The notes: generated from the letters alone by a model not told the origin. Positions 8,200-18,506 are shown, numbered from the stretch's first letter. The stretch: DNA of 64,000 nt from Streptomyces seoulensis (GCF_004328625.1 NZ_CP032229.1:62001-126000), one strand, 5' to 3'. Numbers and translations are program-made.

Positions 8200-9615
8200 T
8201 CAGGAGCGGGCGAAGTCCTCGGGCTGGAACTCGTCGTTCTTCAGGTGCTGTTCGATGTCCTCCAGGCTGTGCCCGGTGAGTTCCGGCATCTTCCACCAGA
8301 CGAACAGCCAGGCGGCGACGTTGAAGAAGGCGTAGATCCAGAAGACCTGGCCCACGCCGAACGCGCTGATCATGCTGAGGAGTGTGAGGGTGATCAGCAG
8401 GTTGGTGCTCCACAGGGTGGCCGACTGGACGCTGGTGGCGGCGGCCCGCACGGTCAGCGGGTAGATCTCCGAGCCGGTGAGCCAGCCCATGAGCTGGAGG
8501 CCGCCGGCGTTGAAGAACATGAAGGCCAGCAGGCAGGCGATGATGGCCGGGACGTAGGCGCGGGTGCTGTGGCCGGTGATGTAGAAGCCGCCCAGTACGA
8601 ACAGGCTCACGGCCGCGCCGGGCACCATGATCAGGGTGAGACGGCGGCGGCCGACCTTGTCGACGATCCACAGGCCGATGATCATCATCACCAGGTAGAC
8701 CACGCCGAGCGCCACGCTGACCCGGAGCGCCGAGGAACGGGAGAAGCCGTTGTCGGTGAGGATGGTCGGGGCGTAGTAGATGATCATCTCGATGCCGGAG
8801 AGCTGGGTGAAGACGGCGATGCCGCAGCCGACGACCAGTGCCGGGCGCACCCACTTCTGCCGCAGCCCGCGCCAGCCCTGGTGGTCGCGGTCGGTGCGCT
8901 GCTGACGGCGGCCCAGGGCGCTGATCTCGTCCAGCTCGGAGTCGACGTCGTAGCCCGCGGGGCGTACCTGCTTCAGGACCTTCTCCGCCCCCTCCACGTC
9001 ACTCTTGCGCAGGATCAGCCAGCGGGGGCTCTCGGGAAGCCGCAACTGGCCCAGCAGCATGAGCAGGGCCGGCGCGGCGGCCGCGCCGATGGACACCCGC
9101 CAGGACACGGCCTCGCTGGCGCCGACGATGGTGGCGATGACGATGCCCGCGCCGATGGCGAGCTGGAAGCAGAGCACCAGCCGGCCGCGGATCGCCCGGG
9201 GCGCGAGTTCGGCGACGTACATCGGCACCGTCTGGGTGGCGCCGCCGACGGCGAAGCCCAGCAGGACGCGGGCGAGGGCCAGGCCGACCGCGTTGGGGGC
9301 GACCGCGCAGGTCAGGCTGCCGGCGATGAACACGCAGCAGATCAGCAGAATGGTGCGGTGCCGCCCGTAGCGCTCGCACAGCAGGCTGCAGCTCAGCGAG
9401 CCGATGACGGCGCCCAGCAGGATTCCGGCGGCGATGGTCTCCTTCATGGTGTTCCCGATGTGGAACTCCTCGGAGATCTGCAACAGCGCGCCGGAGATGA
9501 TGCCGGTGTCATAGCCGTAGAGCAGCCCACTGATCGCCGACACCACGGCCGCCATCAGCATGTGCCCGTTCAGACCCTTGGTGGTGCCGGGCGCCTGACC
9601 CGCCGTATGCGTCAT
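8200..9615 (-). CDS. MFS sugar porter (sugar/H+ symporter family)
   Basis: 471 residues with the 12 hydrophobic segments of the sugar porter family. Hallmarks are YGYDTGIISGAL in helix 1, ERYGRHRT between helices 2 and 3, PESPRWL after helix 6, the QQ-like motif FTQLSGIEMIIYYAP in helix 7, and VDKVGRRRLT between helices 8 and 9. It probably imports a monosaccharide with protons. The start ATG has CTGGAGG just upstream. The substrate cannot be read from the sequence. Confidence 0.92.
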   Translation of the reverse strand: MTHTAGQAPGTTKGLNGHMLMAAVVSAISGLLYGYDTGIISGALLQISEEFHIGNTMKETIAAGILLGAVIGSLSCSLLCERYGRHRTILLICCVFIAGSLTCAVAPNAVGLALARVLLGFAVGGATQTVPMYVAELAPRAIRGRLVLCFQLAIGAGIVIATIVGASEAVSWRVSIGAAAAPALLMLLGQLRLPESPRWLILRKSDVEGAEKVLKQVRPAGYDVDSELDEISALGRRQQRTDRDHQGWRGLRQKWVRPALVVGCGIAVFTQLSGIEMIIYYAPTILTDNGFSRSSALRVSVALGVVYLVMMIIGLWIVDKVGRRRLTLIMVPGAAVSLFVLGGFYITGHSTRAYVPAIIACLLAFMFFNAGGLQLMGWLTGSEIYPLTVRAAATSVQSATLWSTNLLITLTLLSMISAFGVGQVFWIYAFFNVAAWLFVWWKMPELTGHSLEDIEQHLKNDEFQPEDFARS

Positions 9616-10004
9616 CGTTCCTCCAGGGCACTCTAGACCGTTCCCGCCAGCCGAAACCGTACGTCGGAGGGGCTCCCGGAGCCGGGACGGCTCGCGTCGG
9701 CGGGGCGAGTCGACTGAACCGGTCACTCCACGGGCCCGGTTGTGGGGGATGGAGGATGCTCTGATGCGGGAGTCGTTTGCTCGGCTTTGCGGAGCAAGCT
9801 TTCTGGAGTGGGTTGCTGAAACGGTTCGTAGTGCGAAAGGACGATGGCGGGTACGCGTGTGCGCCCCCGGAGCGAGCCGGGTCGGGCTCGATGACCGGAA
9901 TCGCCCTACAAGAGCAGCTGGGCCGGTCGGGACGATGGGTTCAGCCTTCGGGACCGGCGCCTTCCGCGGCGCTGGGCCGGGGCAGGATCAGGGGGAATTT
10001 CATC
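9616..10004. other. Intergenic region between divergent sugar porter and I36-like genes
   Basis: 389 bases without a convincing gene. A short AT-richer stretch at about 9765-9840 is the likeliest promoter zone. The reading frame of the downstream secreted protein stays open back to 9777, but that leader lacks a ribosome site and would bury the signal peptide. No clear operator or repeat is seen. Confidence 0.4.
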
Positions 10005-10451
10005 ATGAGCGTGCGCAAAGTTCTGGCCGTGACCGTGGCCGCCGTTGCGCTGGCGGGGAGTCAGTTGCTGGTCGGGAGTGCGGCGGCGGCGGGTGGGGTG
10101 CAGGGGCGGATCGACGGCTATCTGGCCGCCCACCCCGGGGAGCGGCAGCTCTCGGCGGACAAGGTGACCATGCCCGGCGGGACGGTGACGTTCGCCGCCG
10201 CCGGCACCGCCGCGATCAGTTGCGGCTCCGGGCATCTGTGCATCCAGGACGGGAACGGCAAGCGCTACGACTACTACTACTGCGGCTACTACGACTTCTA
10301 CGGAATCGGGGACGGCTACTTCAACAACAGCCAGAGCAGCGGCACCGTGGCCCGGTTCTACAACGAGAACGGCACCGAGCGGTGGAGCAGCCGGGCCCCG
10401 CAGAGCGGCACCGCGTCCTGGACGCCGGTCTGGCACATCCGCCCCTGCTGA
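10005..10451 (+). CDS. Secreted peptidase-inhibitor I36-like protein
   Basis: 148 residues. Residues 1-29 are a classical Sec signal peptide with an AAAAG cleavage region. The mature part has the small beta-rich pattern of the I36 (SMPI-like) family, with cysteines in SCGSGHLCIQDG and a late RPC. It is remarkable for a tyrosine-dense patch, YDYYYCGYYDFYG. Start ATG follows GGGGGAA. The protein is probably exported to the cell surface or medium; inhibitor activity is only suggested by family resemblance. A strong hairpin follows the stop. Confidence 0.7.
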   Translation: MSVRKVLAVTVAAVALAGSQLLVGSAAAAGGVQGRIDGYLAAHPGERQLSADKVTMPGGTVTFAAAGTAAISCGSGHLCIQDGNGKRYDYYYCGYYDFYGIGDGYFNNSQSSGTVARFYNENGTERWSSRAPQSGTASWTPVWHIRPC

Positions 10452-10465
10452 CCACCGGCGACGAA

Positions 10466-10510
10466 ACGGCACTGCTCCCCGCCTTGAGCCGAGGCGGGGA
10501 GCAGTGCCGT
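10466..10510. terminator. Bidirectional terminator hairpin
   Basis: Perfect 19-bp inverted repeat (left arm begins ACGGCACTGC) with a 7-base loop, lying between the convergent I36-like and GH64 genes. It can serve both strands. Confidence 0.85.
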
Positions 10511-10525
10511 CGCGGTGAGGGTGGA

Positions 10526-11737
10526 TCAGAACGCCGTCAGGGTCAACGTGAAGCCGGAGGGCGCCGTGTCCTGGATGAAGGAGGCGAAGTCGGCGACGTC
10601 GTCGAAGGCGAACCCGTACGCCTTGCCGTCCTTGGTGGCCGCGTGGATGGCCTTGGAGTAGTGGTTGGTCAGCTCGCCCTGGTAGAAGGCGGCCGGGTCG
10701 GTGCTGGGCTGCGCGGTGTCGGTGAGCAGCGTCGACCGGTTGAACCCGGCGCCGAGGACGGCGGCGACGGGGCCCGTCGTGCCGTCGTTCGGGGCGGCGA
10801 GGTTGCCGTCGCAGAAGAGGACGTCACGGGTGGACGGCTTGGCGAAGGACACCGCGGCCGGCCCGTCGAAGGTGAAGCGGTCGCCGCGGACCCGGCCGGT
10901 GAAGGTGCCGGCGTTGGTGGTGATCTTCAGGTCCTTGCCGGTGAAGGTGGACCACACCTCGTCGATGTACGGCGCGAAGTAGTCCTTGGCGAACAGCCCG
11001 GCGTCCAGCCCGTGACCCGGCGCGATGATGCGCTTGTCGTCCACGACCAGCTTGGAGAACTCCGCGACCTCCTTGACCGCGGCGAACGCGGCGGCGCGGC
11101 CCCCGTCCCGGATGCTGCCGGTCGTCTGGTCCTTCTCACCGGTGAGCCGGATGCTCATCGGCACGCTGAACATGTCGACCATCGTGGTGTTGCAGAACAT
11201 GCCGGACGCGTTGTACGTGAACTCCGCACAGTCGTGCAGCACACCGAAGTTGGGGTCGGACTCGACCCAGCCGGCCGGGAACTGCAGCGCCGCGTTGCCG
11301 TTGCCGTCGGTGACGGCCTTCATCTTCAGCTTGTCGCCGAGCGAGACGTAGATACGGCCCGACATGAACGGCAGGGACAGCTTGGTCTCGCCGCTGCCCG
11401 CGAGCGGTATCGCGTAGTCGGTGAAGCCGTCGGCGCCGTTGTCGGAGACGGCGATCGGCGCGAGGGTGCCGTCCTGCTTGAGGCGGACCTGCTTGCCGTC
11501 GACGTTGCCCACCACGTAGACGTTCACGGACCCGTTGCCGAACGAACCGCTGTTGTTGACGACGGTCACCGGCAGCGAACCCGAGGCCGCGCGGGTCTTG
11601 TTGCCGCCGCTGTCGCCCGGCTGGTCGGCGAGGGCGAAGGGCGCGATCGCGGCGCCCGCGGGGATGGCCACGGCCGCACCGCCCAGGGCGAACATCAGCT
11701 TGCGGCGGGTCAGGTTGCGCTGGTGACGAGGCGACAT
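10526..11737 (-). CDS. Secreted GH64 beta-1,3-glucanase
   Basis: 403 residues. The N-terminus LTRRKLMFALGG followed by a hydrophobic stretch looks like a Tat signal. The mature protein matches the GH64 laminaripentaose-producing glucanase fold: E172 (CAEFTYN) and D188 (MVDMFSVP) sit 16 residues apart, the spacing of the known catalytic Glu/Asp pair, and FAFDDV is near the C-terminus. The start with AAGGAG upstream was preferred over an ATG 10 codons earlier. It lies 100 bases downstream of the GH16 gene on the same strand, so both probably form one beta-1,3-glucan-degrading operon. Confidence 0.88.
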   Translation of the reverse strand: MSPRHQRNLTRRKLMFALGGAAVAIPAGAAIAPFALADQPGDSGGNKTRAASGSLPVTVVNNSGSFGNGSVNVYVVGNVDGKQVRLKQDGTLAPIAVSDNGADGFTDYAIPLAGSGETKLSLPFMSGRIYVSLGDKLKMKAVTDGNGNAALQFPAGWVESDPNFGVLHDCAEFTYNASGMFCNTTMVDMFSVPMSIRLTGEKDQTTGSIRDGGRAAAFAAVKEVAEFSKLVVDDKRIIAPGHGLDAGLFAKDYFAPYIDEVWSTFTGKDLKITTNAGTFTGRVRGDRFTFDGPAAVSFAKPSTRDVLFCDGNLAAPNDGTTGPVAAVLGAGFNRSTLLTDTAQPSTDPAAFYQGELTNHYSKAIHAATKDGKAYGFAFDDVADFASFIQDTAPSGFTLTLTAF

Positions 11738-11837
11738 GCGGGGAGCTCCTTGCAGTGGGGGACGCACCCGGCCGGGGCCGGGACAACACGGGGACGGTCA
11801 GGGGGGCCAGGGGTTGGCGACTCCCGGCCCCGGGACC

Positions 11838-12713
<876 letters not shown>

Positions 12714-12823
12714 GATCTGAACACACCCTGTTCTCTGTGGGGGGACGTACGGGGCACGCCCTCGACCGTGGGGGACGGGACGAGCGCCGGAAGAGCACAC
12801 CGCACACACCGGACCCGAGGGTC

Positions 12824-12837
12824 TGAGAGCGCTCTCA
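12824..12837. promoter_or_regulatory. LacI-family (CebR-like) operator upstream of GH16-GH64
   Basis: Perfect 14-bp palindrome TGAGAGCGCTCTCA, two bases different from the known CebR box TGGGAGCGCTCCCA. It lies downstream of a plausible promoter on the minus strand and upstream of the GH16 start. An identical copy precedes the second GH64 gene at 38673-38686. Repression relieved by a glucan oligosaccharide is the inferred role. No LacI-type gene is in the window. Confidence 0.75.
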
Positions 12838-12868
12838 CGAATGCGGCGAGCACCACCGGCTGGCCCCG

Positions 12869-12897
12869 ACCATACGCCTCGGCCCCACCCGCTCCAA
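12869..12897 (-). promoter_or_regulatory. Candidate promoter of the GH16-GH64 operon
   Basis: On the minus strand TTGGAG (12892-12897) and TATGGT (12869-12874) are separated by 17 bases. The palindromic operator begins about 30 bases further downstream, where a bound repressor would block elongation or initiation. Confidence 0.4.
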
Positions 12898-13035
12898 CCA
12901 CCCCGACGACCTCTCAAATCGCCCATGAGCAACGGGATTCCGAACAAACGACAGCCTCACCGGGCGATGTTTAATGCTCGATTAACCTCCTCTTAAGTCC
13001 CGCCCCAGGAGCCGGAGTTGCGCCCTGACATGCGA

Positions 13036-13070
13036 AGACCCCCCTTCGCCACGAGGGCGACGGGGGGTCT
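13036..13070. terminator. Terminator hairpin after the MHS permease gene
   Basis: A 15-bp stem with one mismatch (AGACCCCCC-TTCGCC against GGCGA-CGGGGGGTCT) and a 5-base loop, just after the permease stop on the minus strand. Confidence 0.75.
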
Positions 13071-13092
13071 GCGGGGGGCTGAGGAGGGGTGG

Positions 13093-14640
13093 CTAGCCCC
13101 GGTCCGCCGCAGGGCGGTCCTTCGCCAGGTCGTACAGCTCCTTGGACGTCGTGATCAGCTCGCGGCGTTCCTCGTTCGAGCCCACCATGGGCTGCGAGCC
13201 GCGCAGCGGGACCTGGGCGCTCTCGGGGAGGAACTTCACCGTGATCAGACCGATGACACCGGCCAGCATCAGGTAGTACGCGGGCATCAGGTCGTTGCCC
13301 GTCGCTCCCACCAGCGCGGCGGTCACCAGCGGGGTCGTACCGCCGAAGGCCGCGACGGCGAAGTTGAAGCCGATGCCCATCGCCGCGTACCGGACGGCGG
13401 TCGGGAAGAGGGCCGGCAGGGTGGCCGCGCTCGGCGCGGCGAAGCAGGCCAGCAGGGTGGAGAGGATCAGCACGCCGAGGATCGGCATCCAGGTGCCCGT
13501 CGCCTTGATCAGCAGGAACGCCGGGATCGCCAGGATGATCATGGCGACGGCGGCCCAGCCGTACAACGGGCGCCGGCCGATCCGGTCGCTGAGCCGGCCG
13601 AGGAAGGTGATCAGGATGACGATCCACACCATGCCGATGAGCACCAGCACGTCGGCCGAACTGCTGGACCGGCCGAGCGTCTCGGTCTGGTACGTCGGCA
13701 GATAGCCCGTGACCATGTAGTTGGTGACGTTGTACAGCAGCACCAGCCCCATGCAGATGAGCAGCGGGGCCCAGTGCTTCTTGATGATGTCCTTGAACTC
13801 GCTGCCCGCCGACTCCTGGGCGAGGCTCTTCTCGTGCTCGTCGAGCTGCTGCTGGAACGCCGGGGACTCCTCCAGTTTCAGCCGCATGTAGAGGCCGATC
13901 ACACCGAGCGGCCCGGCGACCAGGAACGGGATGCGCCAGCCCCAGGAGAGCATCTCGGCGTCGCTCAGCAGCAGGTTCAGCACGGTGACCAGGGCGGAGC
14001 CGAGGGCGTAACCGACGAAGGTGCCGAAGTCGAGCCAGCTGGAGAGGAAGCCGCGTCGCCGGTCGGGTGAGTACTCCGCGACGAAGGTGGTCGCGCCGCC
14101 GTACTCGCCGCCGGTGGAGAAGCCCTGCACCATGCGGGCGACCAGCAGCAGGATGGGTGCCGCGATGCCGATGGTGGAGTAGCCGGGGATCACGCCGATG
14201 GCGAAGGTGCCGATGGCCATCATGATCATGGTGGTGGCCAGCACCTTCTGCCGGCCGAGCCGGTCGCCGAGCGGTCCGAAGACCAGCCCGCCGAGGGGGC
14301 GCACCACGAAGGCGGCGGCGAAGGTGGCGAAGGAGGAGATCACCTGGGCGGCCGGGGAGGCGCCGGGGAAGAACACCTTGCCGAGGGTGGCGGCAAGGTA
14401 GCTGTAGACCCCGAAGTCGAACCACTCCATGCAGTTGCCGAGCGCCGAGGCGCCGACGGCTCGCTTGAGCAGGGGGGATTCGACGACCTGGACGTCGTCC
14501 TTGCGGAAGGCGCCCCGATTGCGCCGCAGTCGGTGGGTCAGCTCCTCGCGGACCTGATGGGGAAGGTCCATCACGGCCTGCGAGGCCTTCCTCGTCTTTA
14601 TGCCTGAGGGCCGCTCGCCGTCGGACAGGGCATCACTCAC
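13093..14640 (-). CDS. MFS metabolite:H+ symporter (MHS family, ProP-like)
   Basis: 515 residues with 12 predicted membrane helices. MHS features are GNCMEWFDFGVYSYLA in helix 1, PLGGLVFGPLGDRLGR in the first cytoplasmic loop, and GFSTGGEYGGA in helix 4. The long charged N-terminus (about 50 residues) is cytoplasmic. The family moves organic acids, betaine or proline with protons; this substrate is not readable. GTG at 14640 was chosen for the AAAGGAG site in front of it; the longer upstream frame has no ribosome site. Confidence 0.9.
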   Translation of the reverse strand: MSDALSDGERPSGIKTRKASQAVMDLPHQVREELTHRLRRNRGAFRKDDVQVVESPLLKRAVGASALGNCMEWFDFGVYSYLAATLGKVFFPGASPAAQVISSFATFAAAFVVRPLGGLVFGPLGDRLGRQKVLATTMIMMAIGTFAIGVIPGYSTIGIAAPILLLVARMVQGFSTGGEYGGATTFVAEYSPDRRRGFLSSWLDFGTFVGYALGSALVTVLNLLLSDAEMLSWGWRIPFLVAGPLGVIGLYMRLKLEESPAFQQQLDEHEKSLAQESAGSEFKDIIKKHWAPLLICMGLVLLYNVTNYMVTGYLPTYQTETLGRSSSSADVLVLIGMVWIVILITFLGRLSDRIGRRPLYGWAAVAMIILAIPAFLLIKATGTWMPILGVLILSTLLACFAAPSAATLPALFPTAVRYAAMGIGFNFAVAAFGGTTPLVTAALVGATGNDLMPAYYLMLAGVIGLITVKFLPESAQVPLRGSQPMVGSNEERRELITTSKELYDLAKDRPAADRG

Positions 14641-14912
14641 TGCCGCTCCTTTCGCCGTCGGTGTCACCGGGATGCGCTTTCTCCGGCCGCACCGGGCATC
14701 AGCCCCGTGTCCCATCCTGCTGCCCAACGCCCCGCACGTCACACCGGCCACGTGCACATGGGCGAATGCCGAGGTCAGCGAGGGGGTGATTAAGAAACAA
14801 GGCAACTCAATCCCATGACGTACGACGGTTGGACTTAGCGCTGCCGAGGGCGCAGGGTGGATCAGCCCCGCTTCCCGGGGGCACCCCTACGGCATCACCC
14901 GGAGATCACCCG

Positions 14913-15959
14913 ATGAACCATGTCGCGGACCCCGCTCGTTACGACGGCACCATGCGCTACCGGCGCACCGGCCGCTCGGGACTCGACCTGCCCCTGCTGT
15001 CGCTGGGCTACTGGCACAACTTCGGTGACGACCGGCCCTTCGAGACCCAGCGCGAGATCGCGCTGCGCGCCTTCGACCTGGGGATCACCCACCACGACCT
15101 GGCGAACAACTACGGCCCGCCCTACGGCTCGGCGGAGATCAACTTCGGCCGGCTGATGAAGCAGGACCTCGCGCCGTACCGGGACGAGCTGGTGGTCTCC
15201 ACCAAGGCGGGCTGGGACATGTGGCCGGGCCCCTACGGCCAGGGCGGTGGCTCGCGCAAATATGTGCTGGCCTCACTGGACCAGTCGCTGAAGCGTATGG
15301 GCCTGGACTATGTGGACATCTTCTACTCCCACCGGCTGGACGCGAGCACGCCGCTGGAGGAGACGATGGGCGCGCTCGACACCGCCGTCCGCCAGGGCAA
15401 GGCGCTCTACGTGGGCATCTCGTCCTACGACGCCGAGCGCACCCGGCAGGCCGCGGCGATCCTGCGCGAGCTGGGCACGCCGATGCTGATCCACCAGCCC
15501 TCGTACAACATGCTCAACCGCTGGATCGAGACCGAGGGTCTGCTGGACGTGGCCGAGGAGGAGGGCTTCGGTGTCATCGGCTTCACGGCGCTGGCGCAGG
15601 GCCTGCTGACCGGCCGCTACCTGGACGGCGTGCCCGAGGACTCGCGGGCGGCGGCGGGTACGTCCTTCGACCGGTCCTGGCTGACCGAGGACATGCGCGG
15701 CCGACTGCGCGCCCTGAACGACATCGCGGCCCGGCGCGGCCAGTCCCTGGCCCAGATGGCGCTGGCCTGGGCGTTGCGCGACGAGCGGGTGACCTCGCTG
15801 GTGATCGGCGCCTCGCGCACCGAGCAGCTGGAGCAGAACGTCGCTGCGCTTCAGAACCTGGAGTTCGGCGCCGAGGAGCTGGCCGAGATCGACAAGTACG
15901 CCACGGACGGCGGGGTCGACCTGTGGGCCGACGCCCGGCAGGGCAACCTCGGCGGCTGA
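14913..15959 (+). CDS. Aldo/keto reductase (YghZ / L-glyceraldehyde-3-phosphate reductase type)
   Basis: 348 residues. The AKR catalytic tetrad is visible: Asp in HHDLANNYG, Tyr in the same motif, Lys in VVSTKAGWDMW and His in FYSHRLD. The GPPYGSAE and WDMWPGPYG segments are typical of the AKR14/YghZ group, which reduces L-glyceraldehyde 3-phosphate and other small aldehydes with NADPH. ATG 14913 has GGAG 11 bases upstream. It stands alone between the permease promoter region and the antiporter genes. Confidence 0.88.
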   Translation: MNHVADPARYDGTMRYRRTGRSGLDLPLLSLGYWHNFGDDRPFETQREIALRAFDLGITHHDLANNYGPPYGSAEINFGRLMKQDLAPYRDELVVSTKAGWDMWPGPYGQGGGSRKYVLASLDQSLKRMGLDYVDIFYSHRLDASTPLEETMGALDTAVRQGKALYVGISSYDAERTRQAAAILRELGTPMLIHQPSYNMLNRWIETEGLLDVAEEEGFGVIGFTALAQGLLTGRYLDGVPEDSRAAAGTSFDRSWLTEDMRGRLRALNDIAARRGQSLAQMALAWALRDERVTSLVIGASRTEQLEQNVAALQNLEFGAEELAEIDKYATDGGVDLWADARQGNLGG

Positions 15960-16083
15960 GCGGCGTACCCGGCGTGAGGTGACCCCCCTGAGAGCCTGGC
16001 TTCCGTGTGGCCATGCACCGTCAAGCTAGGGTGTAGGCAATGGTTGCACCAAGAAACAGTCAAAAGAATCAGGGGGGGCTGCC

Positions 16084-16569
16084 GTGGGCGCCGCACGTAC
16101 GAGTAGGACGCCGCTGCCGGGGATCGGCGTCCGGTACGACCTCACCACCCGCGAACACCGCCGTCTGTCCGTGGTGGCCCACCGGGACGGCGCGCGGACG
16201 CTGAGCGCCTACCGCGAGGACGACCCCGACGCCTGCGCGCTGTCGGTCCAGTTGACCGGCGGGGAGGCGGAGGCCATCGCCGGGGCGCTCATGCCGACGC
16301 ATCAGAGCCCCACTCTGCTGTCCACGACCGAGCTGGGCCTGGTCGCCGAGCGCATCTCGCTGTCCTCCGTCTCGCACTGGAACGGACGGCTGCTCGGGGA
16401 CACCCGGATGCGCACCGAGACCGGTGTGTCGATCGTGGCCGTGCTGCGCCGCGCCGACGCCATCCCCTCCCCCGGGCCGGGCTTCCGGCTCGCGGGCGGT
16501 GACACGCTCATCGTGATCGGCACCCGCGAGGGCGTGGACGCGGCCGCCGAGATCCTCGGCAGGGAGTGA
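16084..16569 (+). CDS. Regulatory subunit of a cation/proton antiporter (RCK_C/TrkA-C)
   Basis: 161 residues. The second half is a TrkA-C/RCK_C domain (VSIVAVLRR, GDTLIVIGTREGVDAA), which in KhtT-like proteins binds nucleotides and gates the transporter. The first half resembles the N-terminal part of KhtT-type subunits. GTG 16084 has GGGGGGG upstream. Its stop lies 5 bases before the antiporter start, so the two are almost certainly a functional pair for potassium or sodium/proton exchange. Confidence 0.88.
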   Translation: MGAARTSRTPLPGIGVRYDLTTREHRRLSVVAHRDGARTLSAYREDDPDACALSVQLTGGEAEAIAGALMPTHQSPTLLSTTELGLVAERISLSSVSHWNGRLLGDTRMRTETGVSIVAVLRRADAIPSPGPGFRLAGGDTLIVIGTREGVDAAAEILGRE

Positions 16570-16574
16570 TCCGG

Positions 16575-17819
16575 ATGCACTCCTCCGCGGTCTTCCTGAT
16601 CGAGTTCGGCGCCATCATCCTGGCTCTCGGCCTGCTCGGCAGGCTCGCCGCGCGGCTCAGGTTCTCCCCCATCCCGCTGTATCTGCTCGCCGGGCTGGCC
16701 TTCGGCGAGGGCGGGCTGCTGCCGCTGGGCGCCAGTGAGGAGTTCGTGGCGATCGGCGCCGAGATCGGCGTCATCCTGCTGCTGCTCATGCTGGGCCTGG
16801 AGTACACAGCCGGTGACCTGGTCTCCAACCTCAAGACGCAGTACCCGGCCGGTCTGGTGGACTTCGCGCTCAACGCGGTGCCGGGCGCCGTGATGGCGCT
16901 GCTGCTGGGCTGGGGTCCCATCGCCGCCGTGGTGCTGGCCGGCATCACCTGGATCTCGTCCTCCGGTGTCATCGCCAAGGTCCTGGGCGACCTGGGCCGC
17001 ATCGGCAACCGCGAGACCCCGGTGATCCTCAGCATCCTGGTGCTGGAGGACCTGTCGATGGCGGTCTACCTCCCGCTGGTCACCGCCCTGCTGGCCGGTA
17101 CGGGCTTCGTCGCGGGCGGCATCACGCTCGCCATCGCGCTCGGCGTGGCCGGTCTGGTGCTGCTGCTGGCGGTGCGCTTCGGCCGGGTCATCTCCCGCTT
17201 CGTCTCCAGCGACGACCCGGAGAAGCTGCTGCTGGTGGTCCTGGGCCTCACCCTGCTGGTGGCCGGACTCGCCCAGCAGCTCCAGGTCTCGGCGGCGGTC
17301 GGTGCCTTCCTGGTGGGCATCGCGCTCTCCGGCGAGGTCGCCGAGGGCGCGCACAACCTGCTGGCACCGCTGCGGGACCTGTTCGCGGCCGTGTTCTTCG
17401 TGTTCTTCGGCCTGCACACCGACCCGGCCAGCATCCCGCCGGTCCTGCTGCCCGCGCTGGCTCTCGCGGTCGTCACCGCGCTCACCAAGATCGCCACCGG
17501 TTACTGGGCGGCACGGCGCGCGGGTGTCTCCGTGCGGGGCCGCTGGCGGGCGGGCGGCACGCTGGTGGCGCGCGGCGAGTTCTCGGTGGTCATCGCCGGT
17601 CTCGCGGTCACCTCGGGCATCGACTCCCGGCTGGGCCCGCTGGCCACCGCGTACGTGCTGATCCTGGTGGTCGTCGGCCCGCTCACCGCGCGCTACACCG
17701 ACCAGATCGCCCGGGGCATCGCCACGTGGCGCCGGTCCCGTACGGCTCCCGCCGGGCCTGCGGCCGAGCCGTCCGCCCCGGCCGAGGTACGCGATCAGGA
17801 CGCGGTGGGCCGGCCCTGA
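16575..17819 (+). CDS. CPA2-type cation/proton antiporter membrane subunit
   Basis: 414 residues with about 12 hydrophobic segments typical of Na+/H+ exchanger (KefB/KhtU) proteins, including LMLGLEYTAGDL and ARGEFSVVIAGLAV near the C-terminal third. It has no C-terminal nucleotide-binding domain of its own, in keeping with the separate TrkA-C subunit encoded just upstream. ATG 16575 is favoured by GGGAG 9 bases ahead, although GTG 16566 is also in frame. Confidence 0.92.
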   Translation: MHSSAVFLIEFGAIILALGLLGRLAARLRFSPIPLYLLAGLAFGEGGLLPLGASEEFVAIGAEIGVILLLLMLGLEYTAGDLVSNLKTQYPAGLVDFALNAVPGAVMALLLGWGPIAAVVLAGITWISSSGVIAKVLGDLGRIGNRETPVILSILVLEDLSMAVYLPLVTALLAGTGFVAGGITLAIALGVAGLVLLLAVRFGRVISRFVSSDDPEKLLLVVLGLTLLVAGLAQQLQVSAAVGAFLVGIALSGEVAEGAHNLLAPLRDLFAAVFFVFFGLHTDPASIPPVLLPALALAVVTALTKIATGYWAARRAGVSVRGRWRAGGTLVARGEFSVVIAGLAVTSGIDSRLGPLATAYVLILVVVGPLTARYTDQIARGIATWRRSRTAPAGPAAEPSAPAEVRDQDAVGRP

Positions 17820-17864
17820 GGGGCCTTCACGCAGGTCACGGAGGGACGGGGAAGCGGTGCGGCG

Positions 17865-17879
17865 TACGGTGATGCCATG
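17865..17879 (+). promoter_or_regulatory. Leaderless-type -10 element for the DedA gene
   Basis: TACGGT followed by 6 bases and the ATG. No ribosome site precedes the start, so transcription may begin on the start codon itself. Confidence 0.45.
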
Positions 17880-18506
17880 CCGCCTCCCCTCCCCGGCCCG
17901 CTGGCGCCGCTGGCCCCGCTGCTCGGTCACTACGGCTACTGGGCCGTCGGCGCGGTCGTCTTCCTGGAGGACTTCGGCGTCCCGGCGCCGGGCGAGACGA
18001 TCCTGCTGGCCGCCGGGGTCTACGCCGGGGCGGGCGAGCTGAACATCGTCGCCGTGGCGGCCATCGCGTTCACGGCGGCGGTCGTCGGCGACAACGTCGG
18101 ATATCTGATCGGACGCACGGGCGGCCGGGCGTTCGTGGAGCGCTGGGGCCGGTACATCCTGCTGACGCCGAAGCGCTTCGAGGCGGCGGAGGCGTTCTTC
18201 CGGCGGCACGGCGGCAAGATCGTCACGGTGGCCCGGTTCGTGGAAGGGCTGCGTCAGGCCAACGGGATCATCGCGGGCACCACCGGGATGCCCTGGCCGC
18301 GTTTCCTCGCCTTCAACGCGCTCGGCGCGGCCCTCTGGGTGGGCCTGTGGTCCTCGCTGGCATACCTGGCCGGCAGCCACATCACGGCGGTGTACGACGA
18401 GATTCTCCGCTATCAGCGATACGTGCTCATCGCCGTCGGATTGCTGGTGGCGGCGCTGGCCGTCAGGCATCTGGTGCGACGCGGGCGGGCCCGTCCGGGT
18501 GACTGA
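17877..18506 (+). CDS. DedA family membrane protein
   Basis: 209 residues. The DedA/SNARE-associated fold is shown by FLEDFGVPAPGETILLAAG in the first re-entrant segment, GDNVGYLIGR, and RFVEGLRQANGIIAGTTGMPWPRF with its conserved arginine and glycine motif. DedA proteins flip lipids such as undecaprenyl phosphate or phosphatidylethanolamine and support envelope homeostasis. It lacks a ribosome site, consistent with leaderless translation. Confidence 0.92.
   Translation: MPPPLPGPLAPLAPLLGHYGYWAVGAVVFLEDFGVPAPGETILLAAGVYAGAGELNIVAVAAIAFTAAVVGDNVGYLIGRTGGRAFVERWGRYILLTPKRFEAAEAFFRRHGGKIVTVARFVEGLRQANGIIAGTTGMPWPRFLAFNALGAALWVGLWSSLAYLAGSHITAVYDEILRYQRYVLIAVGLLVAALAVRHLVRRGRARPGD

Noticed and set aside
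9777..10004. N-terminal extension of the I36-like protein back to 9777
   Set aside because: It would bury the signal peptide, and only ATG 10005 has a ribosome site and an exposed signal.
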